Source: Haliotis asinina
Taxonomy: Eukaryota; Mollusca; Gastropoda; Lepetellida; Haliotidae
Length of the DNA stretch: 64,000 nt
Reading direction: 5' to 3'
Assembly (NCBI RefSeq): GCF_037392515.1
Contig: NC_090291.1
Coordinates: forward strand, 13,952,501 to 14,016,500
The position numbers and the translations under genes were made by a program. Position 1 is the first letter of the stretch; every line of letters begins with the position of its first letter. The notes under the pieces were generated by a model. It was not told the DNA's origin. It made no database searches and saw nothing but the letters and a program-made list of their open reading frames with translations. Shown here piece by piece: positions 12,303 through 24,954 of this stretch.

Positions 12303-12473
12303 GTGAGTGAGTGAGTTTGCTTTTACGTCAGGTTCAGCAAGTTTTAGTTTTAGGCCCCTTTTAGCAATAAGGGGGACACCAGAAATGGGCTTCACACATT
12401 GTACCCATATGGAGAATCCAACCCAGGGGGTCGGCGTGACGAGTTAACGCCTTAACCACTAGGCTATACCACA
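12303..12473 (-). repeat. tRNA-like SINE copy (cluster 1 of 3)
   Basis: Tail end partly duplicated (GTTTTAGTTTTAGGCCCC). Body with GGGGACACCAGAAATGGGCT. Confidence 0.82.
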
Positions 12474-12492
12474 GTTCCTCTTAGTTTTCAAA

Positions 12493-12620
12493 GGTGAGTA
12501 AATATAGCTTTACGCCGCTTTTAGCGGTATTCCAGCAATATCTTGGCGGGAGACGCCACAACTGGGATTCACATATTGTACCCATGTGGGTTTTGAGGAG
12601 CGAACGCTTTAACCACAGCT
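12493..12620 (-). repeat. tRNA-like SINE copy (cluster 2 of 3)
   Basis: Lacks the B box region. Separated by only about 20 bp from its neighbours, with AGTTTTCAAAGG / AGTTTTAAGGGT at the junctions. Confidence 0.78.
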
Positions 12621-12635
12621 AGTCTAAGTTTTAAG

Positions 12636-12793
12636 GGTGAGCGAGTATAGTTTTACGTCGCATTTAGCAGTATTCCAGCAGGGCGGGGCCCACCGGAAAT
12701 GAGAGTCACACACTGTACCAATGTGGGGAATCGAAACCGGGTATTTGGATTGACGAGCGAACGCTTCAACCACTTTGCCACACCACCGCCCTC
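12636..12793 (-). repeat. tRNA-like SINE copy (cluster 3 of 3)
   Basis: Body with GGAATCGAAACCGGGTATTT. Followed by AAAGTTTTAAGGG, the same junction as between copies 2 and 3. Confidence 0.82.
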
Positions 12794-12799
12794 TAAAGT

Positions 12800-13860
12800 T
12801 TTAAGGGAAACTAGTATGAGTGAAGGTACCATGTAGTGACATACGAACATTGTAGATTCTCATCTAATGATAAGCATTATATTGCGTTTACAGCTAATGT
12901 CCGATTTCATGTAAGAAAATGATTTTTTGAATTATAGTAAATCAGAATATTTGAAATATTATTTATAACCAAGGCCATTTCAAGACTCACTGCCAAAAAC
13001 ACCCCTGTTATAAAGCAGAAATGTATGGTCAAACTATTAAAAATTACAACAAATTCATTATTTAGTTTCGTGGTTTACCACTCACTCACTCACTCACTCA
13101 CTCTCCTTACTGGCTGAATGCATGCCACGGATATATTAGTGGTGTGCAATGAAGATAAAATCACACGAGAAATCAAAAGAGATATATGTCCATGATCACT
13201 GGTCAAGAAGACCCGAAAATGGTGAAAATGTGGTTCAGTTCTGGAGACCGAATGGGATGTTATTTTTCACAATCAGGAATGATTGAACTATGATTTAAAG
13301 CCGGCTGTTACCAGGTACAATGCGTGACTTTCGTGCAGGGTCCCTTTTCAGATGCAACATACTATTTCCACACTTTAATATCTTTTGGAAGGTTCATATT
13401 AAGAACCTGGTTGACCGGTTTTCATCTAAATACTACCACTAGTAGGGTAAGAATACGCCCTCCGTTTCTGGAACACCTGGTGTCACTATTCCACAGTACT
13501 AGTGATTCATAAAGACATGCTCCGTCATCATATTGCATAGTGCTAATCATTGGATTGTCTGGTTCAGACGCGACTTGTTTACAAACAACATCATACAGCT
13601 GTAATACTGTTGAAACACATATCTGAAATTGTACAACCGACCATGCTTTTGGCATAATGAATGTGTTTTGTGGGTTCTGTTTGGAATGCTGCGATCATGA
13701 TATATAATTGTGGATAGCAATTTTTGGTAAGGTCAGATGTCATTTGTATTCGATGAGAAAAATATTTGTTAAAGTTTACAAATTCAAAGTGATTTTACCA
13801 AAAGGATGAGTAAGGGTAAGGCTAAACTGTTGACAGGTAGTATATGTCGAAGATACTGAC
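12800..13860. other. Nothing recognised except a CTCA tract
   Basis: No coding or repeat homology seen beyond 13078-13104. 13545-13620 has a faint family A middle (GATTGTCTGGTTCAGACGCG). Confidence 0.5.
13078..13104. repeat. (CTCA)n tract
   Basis: Six perfect CTCA units, like the tail of the local retroposons but without a recognisable body. Confidence 0.8.
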
Positions 13861-13862
13861 TG

Positions 13863-14150
13863 AGTGAGTGAGTTAATATTTAACGTCACATCGGCAATAT
13901 TTCAGCCATATCGTGACGAGAACAGTTAATACTGAAATGGAATGTATGTATGTATATCACAAAAAAATTGTCGTCAAAGGACAGTAAAACAACTAGAATA
14001 TCACAGTGTGGAAAGTTAAAACTAATATCACTATTTAGACGAGACAATATAAAATACGAGCTATATATCACCAACAACTGAAGGTAGATCACCACACTAG
14101 GGACCATGGGGACCCTGCATGGACCCTAGCTGGATTTACATCATCCCTCC
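13863..14150 (-). repeat. Family B copy
   Basis: Well preserved, from GTGAGTGAGTTAATATTTAA to ACCATGGGGACCCTGCATGG. Confidence 0.85.
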
Positions 14151-14295
14151 GGCCGTTAGTAATGTAGCAAATCTAGCCATACATTAAAAGCACACATATT
14201 CTACGATTGAAAATGTGGAAAGTTTTAATTTACGTTGCATGCTTGTGGACTTCCGTACCTGTCGAAGATTCATATCAGATCACCCAGGATAAGAG

Positions 14296-14540
14296 AGTGA
14301 GTAGGTTAAACTTTATAGTCACATGAATTCAAGAATTATTAACTCATGCTTAACACAATTAAATTGTAAAACCTGCCAACGTAGGTGACGAAAACAGCTA
14401 GACAGATAGACAGGTAACATGACAGATAAAAAAATAAAACTAGCAGGAAACTGTAAAATTCGACAAACTTTTACAGACAATACAATATAAACCCCGTGCT
14501 GGAGATCACCAGCATTAGCTCCTTACAATGGACCTTGGGG
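14296..14540 (-). repeat. Family B copy
   Basis: Decayed start, then ACAGACAATACAATATAAAC and GGACCTTGGGGAC. Confidence 0.7.
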
Positions 14541-14602
14541 ACAACATAAGAGAGAAATCTCAAATGTATGATTGAGTTATTCACGATTTCTTTCGCTGCT
14601 GA

Positions 14603-14868
14603 TCCGTGAAGGTTCGGGGTAGAATAGGCCTTCAGCAACCGATGCTTGCTATAAAAGGCGACTTTGCGTGTCGTAAGAGGCGACAAACGGGATCGGGTGG
14701 TCAGGCTCGCTGACTTGGTTGACGCTTATCATCGGTTCCCAGTTGCGCAGATCGATGCTCATGCTGTTGATCACTATATTGTGTGGTCCAGACTCGTTTA
14801 CTGACAGACCGCCGCCAATAGCATATATTGCTAAGTGCGGAGTTAAAGTAAACTCTCTCATTTACTCT
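14603..14868 (+). repeat. Family A copy
   Basis: Full length with a decayed tail (AGTTAAAGTAAACTCTCTCA). Confidence 0.85.
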
Positions 14869-15246
14869 TTCGGTGCTCATCAAAGAATGCTTGTACACGG
14901 GGACGAACGCAACTTTAATATAGAGGAGTATTTGATGACGATCTATTACGACAGAAGTGAGTGAGTGAGTGAGTTTAGTTTTACGCCATTTTTATCAATA
15001 CTAAATTGAATTGCTTGATAACGGTGTTAATATTTACACCAAAATGTTGTACTCATAAAGAATTTGACTATCCACTGAACTTGGTTTCCCTTTGCCTATG
15101 TAACTTCTAAACTGCCTCTCAAAGAGAGGCGAAGTGCTTAGGCTAGAAACCTGTCCGCTGGCTAAAGAATGTTTTGTTTAGCCAGGCCGTCGGTGGTGTG
15201 AGCCTTGATTTCAAAGGCTCAAGAACACAATATGATCTAGTTGTTC

Positions 15247-15760
15247 TGGAGTGAGTGAGTGAGTATTTATAGTTACATGTTCAATATTCAGCCACACCGT
15301 GACGAGAACAATCAATGATCATCTATGAATGTATGGATTTAAAAAAAATAAAAACTGTTGACAAAGAACAGTATAATAGCATCAAAAAGAAGGCAAACCT
15401 AGCAGGTAATCATAAAACGACATCATTACAGAGAGCAACACAAAATAGAAATGGACTATTGATTGAGAGCAACTTAAGGTACATCACCATACCAGAGACC
15501 ATGGGGACGTGCATTACCTTTGCTACCTGTATTTACACCATCCCTTCAGTTGCTGGCGATAGTGGGAACAAATTAGACGAATTTTAAAAGAACAAAAATA
15601 CTAGTACGATTAAAATCTGTTAAGCATAAATTTAACAGTTTTGAGACTTATGTACTCTCGCAGGAAGGCAATAATTTTATTGCTGTGTTACCCAATTTGA
15701 AGAAACAGATCTAAGTTGATAATCTGCGCTTCTAATAATTATTGTAAAACCTTATTTATT
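15247..15760 (-). repeat. Family B copy, long form
   Basis: Extends past the GGGGACGTGCATTACCTTTG part into GAGACTTATGTACTCTCGCA, so family B is at least 500 bp long. Confidence 0.75.
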
Positions 15761-15822
15761 TACAAAACATCAACATTCGCAATGACCTTGAATATTATGG
15801 GAAGGTGACCAAAATGGTGACA

Positions 15823-16755
15823 AACAACTCACACAATTATAGGATACGTCACACTCCTCTGTACAAACAACTCACACAGTTATAGGATACGTCACACTCC
15901 TCTGTACACACAACTCACACAGTTATAGGATACGTCACACTCCTCTGTACAAACAACTCACACAGTTATAGGATACGTCACACTCCTCTGTACACACAAC
16001 TCACACAGTTATAGGATACGTCACACTTCTCTGTACAAACAACTCACACAGTTATAGGATACGTCACACTCATTTTGACAAACAACTCACACAGTTATAG
16101 GATACGTCACACTCCTTTTTACAAACAACTCACACAGTTATAGGATACGTCATACTCCTCTGTACAAACAACTCACACAGTTATAGGATACGTCACACTC
16201 ATTTTTACAAACAACTCACACAGTTATAGGATACGTCACACTCTTTTTTACAAACAGCTCACACAGTTATAGGATACGTCATACTCCTCTCTACACACAA
16301 CTCACGCAGTTATAGGATACGTCACACTCCTCTGTACAAACAACTCACACAGTTATAGGATACGTCACACTCATTTTTACAAACAACTCACACAGTTATA
16401 GGATGCGTCACACTCCTTTTTACAAACAACTCACACAGTTATAGGATACGTCATACTCCTCTCTACACACAACTCACACAGTTTTAGGATATGTCACACT
16501 CATTTTTACAAACAACTCACACAGTTATAGGATACGTCACACTCCTCTGTACACACAACTCACACAGTTATAGGATACGTCACTCTCCTTTTTACAAACA
16601 ACTCACACAGTTATAGGATACGTCACACTCCTCTGTACACACAACTCACACAGTTATAGGATACGTCACACTCCGCTGTACACACAACTCACACAGTTAT
16701 AGGATACGTCACATTGCCCTGTACGCATGATTCACACAGCTATAGGATACGTCAA
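15823..16755. repeat. Minisatellite, 43-bp unit, about 22 copies
   Basis: Unit CAACTCACACAGTTATAGGA followed by TACGTCACACTCCTCTGTAC and AAA. Variation is concentrated in the CTCCTCTGTACA part (CATTTTTACA, CTTTTTTACA). The right end runs into the exon c remnant of SLC6 pseudogene C. Each unit has a TGACGTAT half-CRE-like site on the minus strand. Confidence 0.97.
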
Positions 16756-16766
16756 AGTTCCTCTTT

Positions 16767-17922
16767 CGATGCATTTGTAACTGTTCCCGAGAGGTTTGAG
16801 TCTGTCGTTCTTGGTTACGTTGAGTTATACCACGCTCGCCGGGCGACCATGTGGCGTGTTCCGTGAATTGCCACAAGCTGTCCTGGACAGGACGATGGAT
16901 TTCCTTTCAAGAAAAAAAATGATTTTGACGGTCAATATCTGACATTACCTTTACCTTTTTGACAGTTACATTTCACCTGGGACAAAGTATCGTCTTCCAC
17001 TGACGCAGTGGCACTGGTACACTATGCAGTACCTATATCAAGGGGTGTATTGCACATGTCTTGTCAATAGTGCAAAAAGATACAACCTTTTATATTTACT
17101 TTTCATGTTCACCAAGGTTATTGTTCTGAGAAAGAACGAGGGATTAGCCTTCTGACATTTCATTCTGCACTGGTACATTGTGCAATATCTAATATTAAGT
17201 GAGGGATTATTTTACAACAATTGTGTATTGTCAATAGTACCAAATATATATAACCGTCTACAATTACGTTTCAATGGCGGACACATGGCTCAATCGCTTG
17301 TTGGAAAACTGACCAAAAGCAACGTCCAGGCAGAAGAGCGGTATAGCCAAACCGATGATGAAGATTTGTGAGGTCTATCAGGAACGCACCAGCCGTTATG
17401 AAATTGGAAGCCTGAATAAAATGTTTTGGTGTGCTTTGAGATGTATCTGTGTTGCAACACGGCTCAGGGTTGGGGCGTGTCAGGATGAGGAAGCATTGAG
17501 GGACACTGGACTCAGAGACAGACCTTGATGCAGCATCTTTGTAAAATACTAGCAACGGTAAACGAGGGAACATTAAGATACAACTGCATTGTATGAGTGA
17601 ACCTGTATGAATAATATATAGGTTTGTTTGGATTATTGTCAACTCATTTCAGGAATGCCTCATTGACACCAAGTAAGTGGAGCTGATTATTTAACACCAC
17701 CAAGACGTGAGCCGTTTTGGCAAATAATATACAAATAAGACCATACCTCCTCCTCCGATTCTTTGGCAGACATAGGGAAACCGCCATAAGTTTGCTAGAC
17801 CCACATTAAATTCAAGCTGAACAATGAAACACATTTGACCTTTTAATCTCTCCGTCTGTTCTTCACCTGATACTACGTTTGGCTCCTGAAGGGAAGCGTT
17901 TATAGTCTGCTCCTTGCGCATT
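16767..17922 (-). pseudogene. SLC6 pseudogene copy C (exons a-c remnants)
   Basis: Three remnants in the order and strand of copy A. Exon a (about 17747-17922) still reads [15 protein letters not shown], with Ala for Gly in TM1 and an in-frame nine-base deletion relative to copy A, and it keeps splice-like ends. Exon b (about 17268-17389) aligns at DNA level but loses frame soon after GAFLI. Exon c survives only as a fragment (about 16767-16885) recognisable by the TGTGGCAAT...GGAACAC stretch that encodes the conserved Cys loop. The intron between b and c also aligns with copy A in part. A 43-bp minisatellite abuts exon c. No exons d to m were seen. The frame loss and missing exons make this a dead copy. 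Confidence 0.8.
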
Positions 17923-18159
17923 CTGAGCGTGCGGGAAGCGACCTGACATAATGAAATATATCGCTTAAGTCGAGAAAATAATCACACGTGACCATATTGT
18001 TCGCTACCATAGTTACGAAAAAGAATGAATAACTTCCCTCAAACCAGACATTTTTCAGCCTGAAATCAACAAACACGAAGTTTATGTTTACAATTCCTAA
18101 CAAATTTCAACAACAGTACACAATAGGTCTAAGCATCAGATTGGTTCAGGGATTCTAAT

Positions 18160-18310
18160 ATTGTAGAATAATGGTCACTTCCCCAGAATTTATTGACCAG
18201 TTACACTCAAACAGTAGGTTTACATATGTAGCTGATAAAACGAGAGCTGAAAACGTTCCTGTGATGGGATGTAAATATGCATTTGAACCATCATTGTGCA
18301 TGCATATTGG
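18160..18310 (-). mobile_element. LINE endonuclease fragment
   Basis: MHNDGSNAYLHPITGTFSAL, then VLSATYVNLLFECNWSI, closely parallel to NDGSNTYFHPGTGTYSALDL in the 44960-48130 LINE. Only about 150 bp remains, upstream of the SLC6 pseudogene. Confidence 0.75.
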
Positions 18311-19399
18311 TAGCTGTACCAGATCAGAGTGGTTGTAAGCGTTTGATAACCCACGAGAATAGAGCTTCGGGAGGTATGTATGTATGTTGGAAGTGTTGAA
18401 AAAGACGGAAATACGAAATAAGAGAAGATGATGTAAAATCACCATTCCGAGTTCGGCATGGAGATCAGTTGTAAGTCTAAATAGGGTATGGGTACAATTC
18501 TGTTTTAAACAATTGCCTCCTGTAGACAGAATGTTGACGGTTTAAAATAAGTGGTCACTACCTGCAGTTCACTGAAGTTAGTTCTAGTCCCCAGCCGAAC
18601 CACGGTACAATATTACTGGAATATCTTTGAAGCATCTGACAGGATTTTACATGTAGATGTTAACAATGACGATAACATAACCTACCTTCAGTGATCTTTG
18701 ACCGTTTGGAGAAAGAAAGGAAAGACAGAGATGCATGTTTCGACGATTTCATTGGTTTGAGGTGGTGTGAATCGTTTAACATAGCGTACACCTGGTTCCT
18801 TAGCTCATAGACATGTCAGACACACGCAAGCACGGTCTCTTACGATTCTTGTGCTTGTTTGTTCTGTTTTGTGACAAAAGACTAAAAGTGGAATTGCTAA
18901 AAAACTATACAGTAATCAGACAGACTGTCTTTCATGTCTTTCAAAAGCAGTGCAACTGAACGTAAGCCTTAAATCACCTGAAATCACTTCCTTCACGCAG
19001 CAACTGATTTGGAAGCAAGTCAGTAGGAAACGACCTCTAGGAATCAGCATTAACCCGATTTAATAGTTTTGGGTGCAGAAAGAGACAAAAAAAGACATGT
19101 ATGCCTTTTCTTGAATTACTTCTGACCTTTGACACACTAGAAAGTCTCTTCACATATGTCGGGTATATGCCGAACATGTGTTCAAGAAGCACGTGTCGAC
19201 AGAGCTGTTGATTCATTAACCTAAGCTGTCTCCATCCTCTCTCGCAGAGCTGGCTGTCTCTTTCTTCTCCTCTCTTGTAACAAATAGTCGTCTCTGTCAA
19301 TATTTTAAGGATAGTTTGTTATTTTTTGGGCGCAAATTCGACAAATCCCTCAGAGTTGGTCTGACGTCTGGATTATGATCTGGATTATGTTTATTAGTT

Positions 19400-19945
19400 T
19401 TTCAGTTTCCGACTTTGAGTCAAACGGACTGTAGTCACTTGTCGGTTATTATTATCACATTCGTGTGATATTCCTGATATCTTCATAGACGTTTACATTC
19501 CATTAGAAAGTCGAAAATGCAATCCTGTCGACCATCGAAGCTGCCATGACGGACTTCTACTTCTACTTCTACTTCTACAGACAAGCTACGTCCAATTTAT
19601 AGTACTTTCACCAAACATAGTAGTACTGTCGTCATTTCAACTTACGTACTGGTTTCAAGATGCTCCACTCGATGCTTGGCAATTAGGTAAGGCAATATGT
19701 GAGTGGCGTGCCTGTGTGTATGCGTGTTGCTTCTGGTTGTTTGAATGAAAGTCACGTAGAATATGTTGAATTGCGTGACATGTTTTATGTATATGTACTC
19801 AGTCTGCTGATGTCATGTCAGTATTACATTGACAGATGTCCTGACTGACAACACATACTTACAAAAAATACAGTCCATGTATCCAAAAGGCAACTGATCT
19901 TTTATATATCACATACTCAGTTCCATGTTTTCAGAGAAGACAAAT
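19400..19945 (-). promoter_or_regulatory. Paralogous upstream block of pseudogene C
   Basis: Aligns with 41735-42250, including the CACGTAGAATAT and GCGTGACATGTTTT stretches and the CTGCTGATGTCAT end. It contains a short (CTTCTA)n run at about 19555-19580 absent from copy A. It lies 1.5 kb upstream of the exon a remnant. Confidence 0.45.
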
Positions 19946-20712
19946 TCGCCTGTCTGATTTCTTTTGCTATAAATGGCAACATGACCGATCGACATGAGGT
20001 AATCAAACATTAATTTGTGGGAAAGTATATACCTAGCAGAAATATGTAGCTGACACTGCACAGTGTATGGCAATTGTTGGTGTGTGGCAAACGCAATATT
20101 GTTCCTGGCACTTTGCCCTCAACCACCAGAATACCATCCTTCACTGACACAGGGGTGCAACCCATAACAGACTGGTTGTCCAATTTGGTCGCCCCTTACG
20201 GCCATCGGTGGGGTGCTGTGGATATTTTCAGCCTCGGATCCACATGGGACTGACAGATGTAGTAGTATTACCTTGCTAAAAGGTGGTTTTGTATACATGT
20301 AACAGCTCATAATGAAAAGTTAGTAAACAGGCTTGAGATGATCATGCACATTGTCGTTGGATGGACAAGGACAGCGCAATTTTACAGTTAATAGAGGAGC
20401 GATTGAAACGATTAATTAGAGGTCTTCCGATATGTTATGAAACTCATAGACAAGAATTCATGAAAAGGTGCAAAGAAAGAAAGTGATGTATGGTTCATAA
20501 ATATCAAGACTGGGATTATGTTTAAGTTCCAAACTGTAAAAAATTGAAGAAAAGTACCATGAAACGTATCTTCCAATTTGCGCAAGACAGGAACAAAATT
20601 TGATATGCTGTGTAGGATATCATCACGCAAAGTGACACCCTTGTGCATGTTCTCTGGAAATGTGACGAAGGAACGAAGAGTCGATATGTTGACATCGTAA
20701 ATGATCACCCTA

Positions 20713-21983
20713 CGAGGGGATATCAATAAGTTTTGAGCCTTGGGCATTTTTCATACCCAGGTGTCACAGCCCATGGTACGACATTGAACCTTGGGGTGTA
20801 GTTGATGTGATATATACGTTTTGGCATCCTACTCTCAGAAGTTATTGAACAGCTCACATTGACAGAAAGAGACCCCCCTCACGGCAGTGAAAATGAATAA
20901 AATTGAGTATAGGGCAGTAATTAAGTTCTTAGTTCTTGAAGGAAACTCGGCGAAGAACATTGAAGAAAGGCTTTCAGCAGTTTATGGGAAGTCTTCCCCT
21001 TCATCTGCTACCATCAAACGACGGGTCAATGAATTTAAGCATGGTAGAGAGAGTCTTGGAGATGACCCCCGTCCAGGTCGTCCAACAACAAGCACTAGTC
21101 AGGAAAACATTGACAGAGTGCATAGACTTGTGCTGGAAAATCGTCGAATCACACTCCACGAGTTAGAGGAGACCACAGGCATTTCACAGAGACAATTCTT
21201 CATGAACATCTCGTCATGTCTAAGGTGTGCGCAAGAGAGGTGCCAAGAATGCCTACAGATGAAATGAAGCAAACAAGGGTCACCATAAGCAACTCCATGC
21301 TAACAAGATACAACAAGAATCCAGAAGATTTTCACTTCAGGCTAGTAACCTGTGATGAAACCTGGATCCACCACTATGATCCTGAGAGCAAACAAGAATC
21401 CATGGAATGGAAACGTCTGACTTCTCCTAGGACCAAAAAGTTCAAAGCCTTCAGATCAGTGCAGAAGGTAATGGCGACAGTCTTCGGGGATAGCAAAGGC
21501 GTCATCCACATAGATTACTTGCCAAAGGGAAGAACAATGAATAGGGATTATTACGCTAACTTGTTGAGGCAAGTGCGACAGTCAATCAAAGAGAAGCGCC
21601 GGGCAAGATCAGACGTGGTATTCTTCTACATCAAGACAATGCTCCAGCACACACCTCTCACGTTGCAGCTGCTGCTGTCCAGGAAAGCGGGTACAAAATC
21701 TTGCCGCATCCCCCCTACTCTCCAGACCAGGCACCAAGTGATTACCATCTGTTCCCAAATCTCAAGAAACACTTGCGTGGTCGTAGATTTCATGATGATA
21801 ATGAACTTAATGCTGCTACTGAGGCTTGGTTTCAGGACCAAAATGGCACCTTCTACAGAGACTGGCAGAAAAGATGGAACAAGTGTCTAGACTCACAAGG
21901 GGACCATGTTGAAATATAAATACGGTTCATACCAATATTTGTGTTTTTCTATGCAAGGCTCAAAACTTACTGACATCTCCTCG
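20713..21983 (+). mobile_element. Mariner transposon copy 2 (defective)
   Basis: 1271 bp flanked by TA, with 30-bp terminal inverted repeats (20713-20742, 21954-21983) that differ at a few bases. The N-terminal part (20887 onward) is open: MKMNKIEYRAVIKFLVLEGN, HTH region, GDDPRPGRPTTSTSQENIDR. The middle part with DETWIHHYD and the C-terminal part with PYSPDQAPSDYHLFPNLKK lie in two other frames, so three frames are needed. The two frame changes are at the same places as in copy 1. Relative to copy 1 it lacks 15 bp between TTCAC direct repeats near 21190 and has only six C where copy 1 has 24. Confidence 0.95.
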
Positions 21984-22546
21984 TACAAACGGCCCAAACT
22001 CTGTACGAAGATAATCAGTTTTTCCAGCATTTTTCCATTCGATCTACGCATAATTGGAAAACGAAAACATGTGTCAACCAAGTTAGTATACCTATACAAC
22101 CGACCCCTTTATAGTCGCCTCCTATGACATGCATATGTTACTGAAGGTTAAACCTACCAGGACTTTGGTCCATACGATGTGACAAACTGACAATACTTTA
22201 AAGTATAATGTTTATTCATTTAGGTTCTGTATATCTGGGCCCGGAAAGAATGATAGCATATCATCTTCGTCAAGAATATCTATCCTACGCACATAAAGAC
22301 ACTGTGCATACAGAAAAATATAAGTCTATCAAACCTGTGTAGATAGATAAGGATTTGAACTCAGCGATTAGTGACATGCATCACGTGCAACGTTCCGTGA
22401 CGTCAGTGGTTTCGTTCTTGAGGCGTGTAATACGTTGTTGCACGTGCATTTCGGGAAAGAGAAACAGAGCAAACGAACGCCACACAATTCTGTCACTTTG
22501 AAAGACTCAACCCCTTCGATCGTTCAAAAATTCAACGGCTATTGAA

Positions 22547-23222
22547 ATGCATAGCGTGCCATGGCTAACGTCTGCACAGAGTCATAAGGCCATTGGGATG
22601 GTCCGTAGGGGAATGTCTCAACGACAAGTGGCTGCACATTTCCACTGCCACCGGAACACCATATCTGCACTGGTGAGACGCTACCAGAACACGAATGACG
22701 TCATCGATCGGCCACGTTCTGGACGTCCACGTGTAACAACGCCAAGACAGGACAGATTGATAAGGGTGACCAATCTTCGCCACAGGTTTCAGACTCAGTG
22801 ATGACTACCCGGACCATCCCAGGACTTTGCCGTATTCACCCCAACACAGTTCAACAACGTTTACGTCATCACGGGATCAGGCCACGACGTCCCTCCATAC
22901 GACCTATCCTGACACAACATCATCGACAAGTGGTGTCGAAATCATGTCCGCAGACCCTTGCTTTGGTGGAGAAATGTTGTTTTTATAGATAAGTCCCTGT
23001 TTAACATTCCCCATAGCGATGAGCGTCGACATGCCTATAGAAGCGTGTGAGAAGGTTTTGCACAGGCCTGCGTTTTGGAGAGGAATCGCGTTGCTGGTGG
23101 TGATTCCGTGATAATTTGGGATGGAATAACAGCACGCCAAAGAGCATCTTTGGTGATAGTTCAGGGCAACGTATTTGGCGTGGGTTACAGGGATAAGATA
23201 TTTCGACCTGTGGCAATGGGCG
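22547..23222 (+). mobile_element. Tc1-like transposase remnant
   Basis: Starts MHSVPWLTSAQSHKAIGMVR, then a HTH (GMSQRQVAAHFHCHRNTISA), the GRPR-type linker RPRSGRPRVTTPRQDR, and a second HTH ending IHPNTVQQRLRHHGIRPRRP. A frame change occurs near 22795. The catalytic part is decayed: a DERRHAYRS-like stretch, then ACVLERNRVAGGDSV, then VIVQGNVFGVGYRDK, and the similarity stops near RPVAMG. The third catalytic residue region is missing, so the element is 3' truncated. The 5' part of the gene is well preserved. I saw no clear terminal inverted repeat. Confidence 0.88.
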
Positions 23223-23229
23223 ATAACTC

Positions 23230-24330
23230 TCCTTTAAAATGATATAAGCGACTGTCCCAATTTCTCACTTCCGGTCTGGTTAACGCTGCGACAATTTGCT
23301 ACATGTAAAGACAGAGCCAAGCTTACGCGTCGCCGTGGTCGTCTTCTTTGACAAAACAAATATCATTTACGACGAAAAACCATTAACTGACACATGTTTT
23401 GCTTTGATGTTTAGTTTAGAAAAGCATCGTTTGTTATATTTCCAAGTGCAGTACAAACTGACACGATATAAATAAAGAGGGAAAACGCTATGAAAAATCG
23501 GTATGTTGTCACGGCATTTCCTACGACAGAACAAGAGGCAGAGCAAGTCTTGGGTGTTGTAGCATCTATGACAATTCTTTTTATATGTTATCAACCCCTA
23601 TGATTCTTCCATCGATAATTTTGTAACTACTGTCGCATTAAAAATCTTACAAATAGTTCCTATACTACCACCGATCTCAATGTGAAAAATCGGAGATACA
23701 CACCAACCAACGAGTATCCCCTGGAAAGTCGTTATCGCCAAATTGTGATTAAAATACATCTCTGACAATTGAAGAAATCCTGTATAGAATATAACAGTTA
23801 GTTAGAAATATATTATTTATGTTTTGAGCAGCTTTTCCTCACTCATCTGAATCCATTTTGGTTTTAGATGTACTGCTGCATATTATATCTTGACCTATTT
23901 AAATGCCATACACCTATTATCCATGCAATTATTCGGTTGCATTAGAAACACCAGTCCTCATAGTATGCAATAAAACATTTTAGTCACTGCATGGCTAAAT
24001 TACTGCTGATATGACACTGAGTGACCCACAGTCACTAACAGCCCTTCCGCGAGTAGATGCGGGCTACAATATGCCCTCAGCATCTCACTAGACAACATGT
24101 TTGCCGTTGATTGCGCCCGTGCATGTGCTGTGCAGGACGAGATTCTGATGGCTGATATCAAAGGAGCCAGTACCCGTGTTCTTTTAGCGTAACACATGCT
24201 GAGTGGCGCAATGGGCCTGGTTGTGTCAATGGGTCGGTCATACTAAGCCCAGAGTATGATCTTGCATTCGCACACATTGTCCTTTTATATAAAAAAACTC
24301 ATGAGAACCACGTTAATGCTGATTATTAAA
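23230..24330. other. Nothing recognised
   Basis: No supported gene or repeat between the Tc1-like remnant and the family B copy. Confidence 0.5.
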
Positions 24331-24339
24331 AAGAGCAGA

Positions 24340-24870
24340 ATAGAGAGTGAGTTAAGGTTTAAGTCACATCGGCATCATTTCAGCCATTTCGTTCTCTAAC
24401 TAGTTCTCAATTCATAAGACAGACTGTAGACGAAGGACAATAAAGACATTAGTTTATCAAAGATTGAGTTGAAACTAGCTAGCCCATATCCTTAAAGGGA
24501 CAAAAATCATTCTGAACAAAACAACGTAAAAATCAGCTATAGATCGCCAGCAACTGAAGATAGATCACTATACCAGGGATCATGGGGACTTACAGTATCT
24601 TTGCTACCTGCATAGACCCTAGCTGGATTTACACCATCTCCTCAACCACTGGCGATTGCAGGAAAATTTAGCCGAAAATTGAAATAACAAAAAATGCTAC
24701 AGTTAAAATTTGGTATGTTTAAATATTGCTTTGAAAGTTTTGGGTCTTACGTACCCTTCAGGGGAACAATTTTACAATACTTTAACCACCTTTGAGAGTA
24801 CAGCCACGAACTATCTAAGTTACGAACAATCTAAGTTACTAATTAAAACTACCAATCATTCAAACACATC
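24340..24870 (-). repeat. Family B copy, long form
   Basis: Includes CTAGCTGGATTTACACCATC and GGGTCTTACGTACCCTTCAG. Adjoins the LINE 3' end at 24955. Confidence 0.8.
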
Positions 24871-24954
24871 TGTCTAAAGTGCACAGCAATGAAATCTGCA
24901 TAAATTAAATCAATTTCTTAAAAAACCCAATTAAATGACAATTACCAGTATTAA

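Noticed and set aside
17271-17642. 123-codon minus-strand open frame as a gene of its own
   Set aside because: It is the frame-shifted exon b of SLC6 pseudogene C plus intron.
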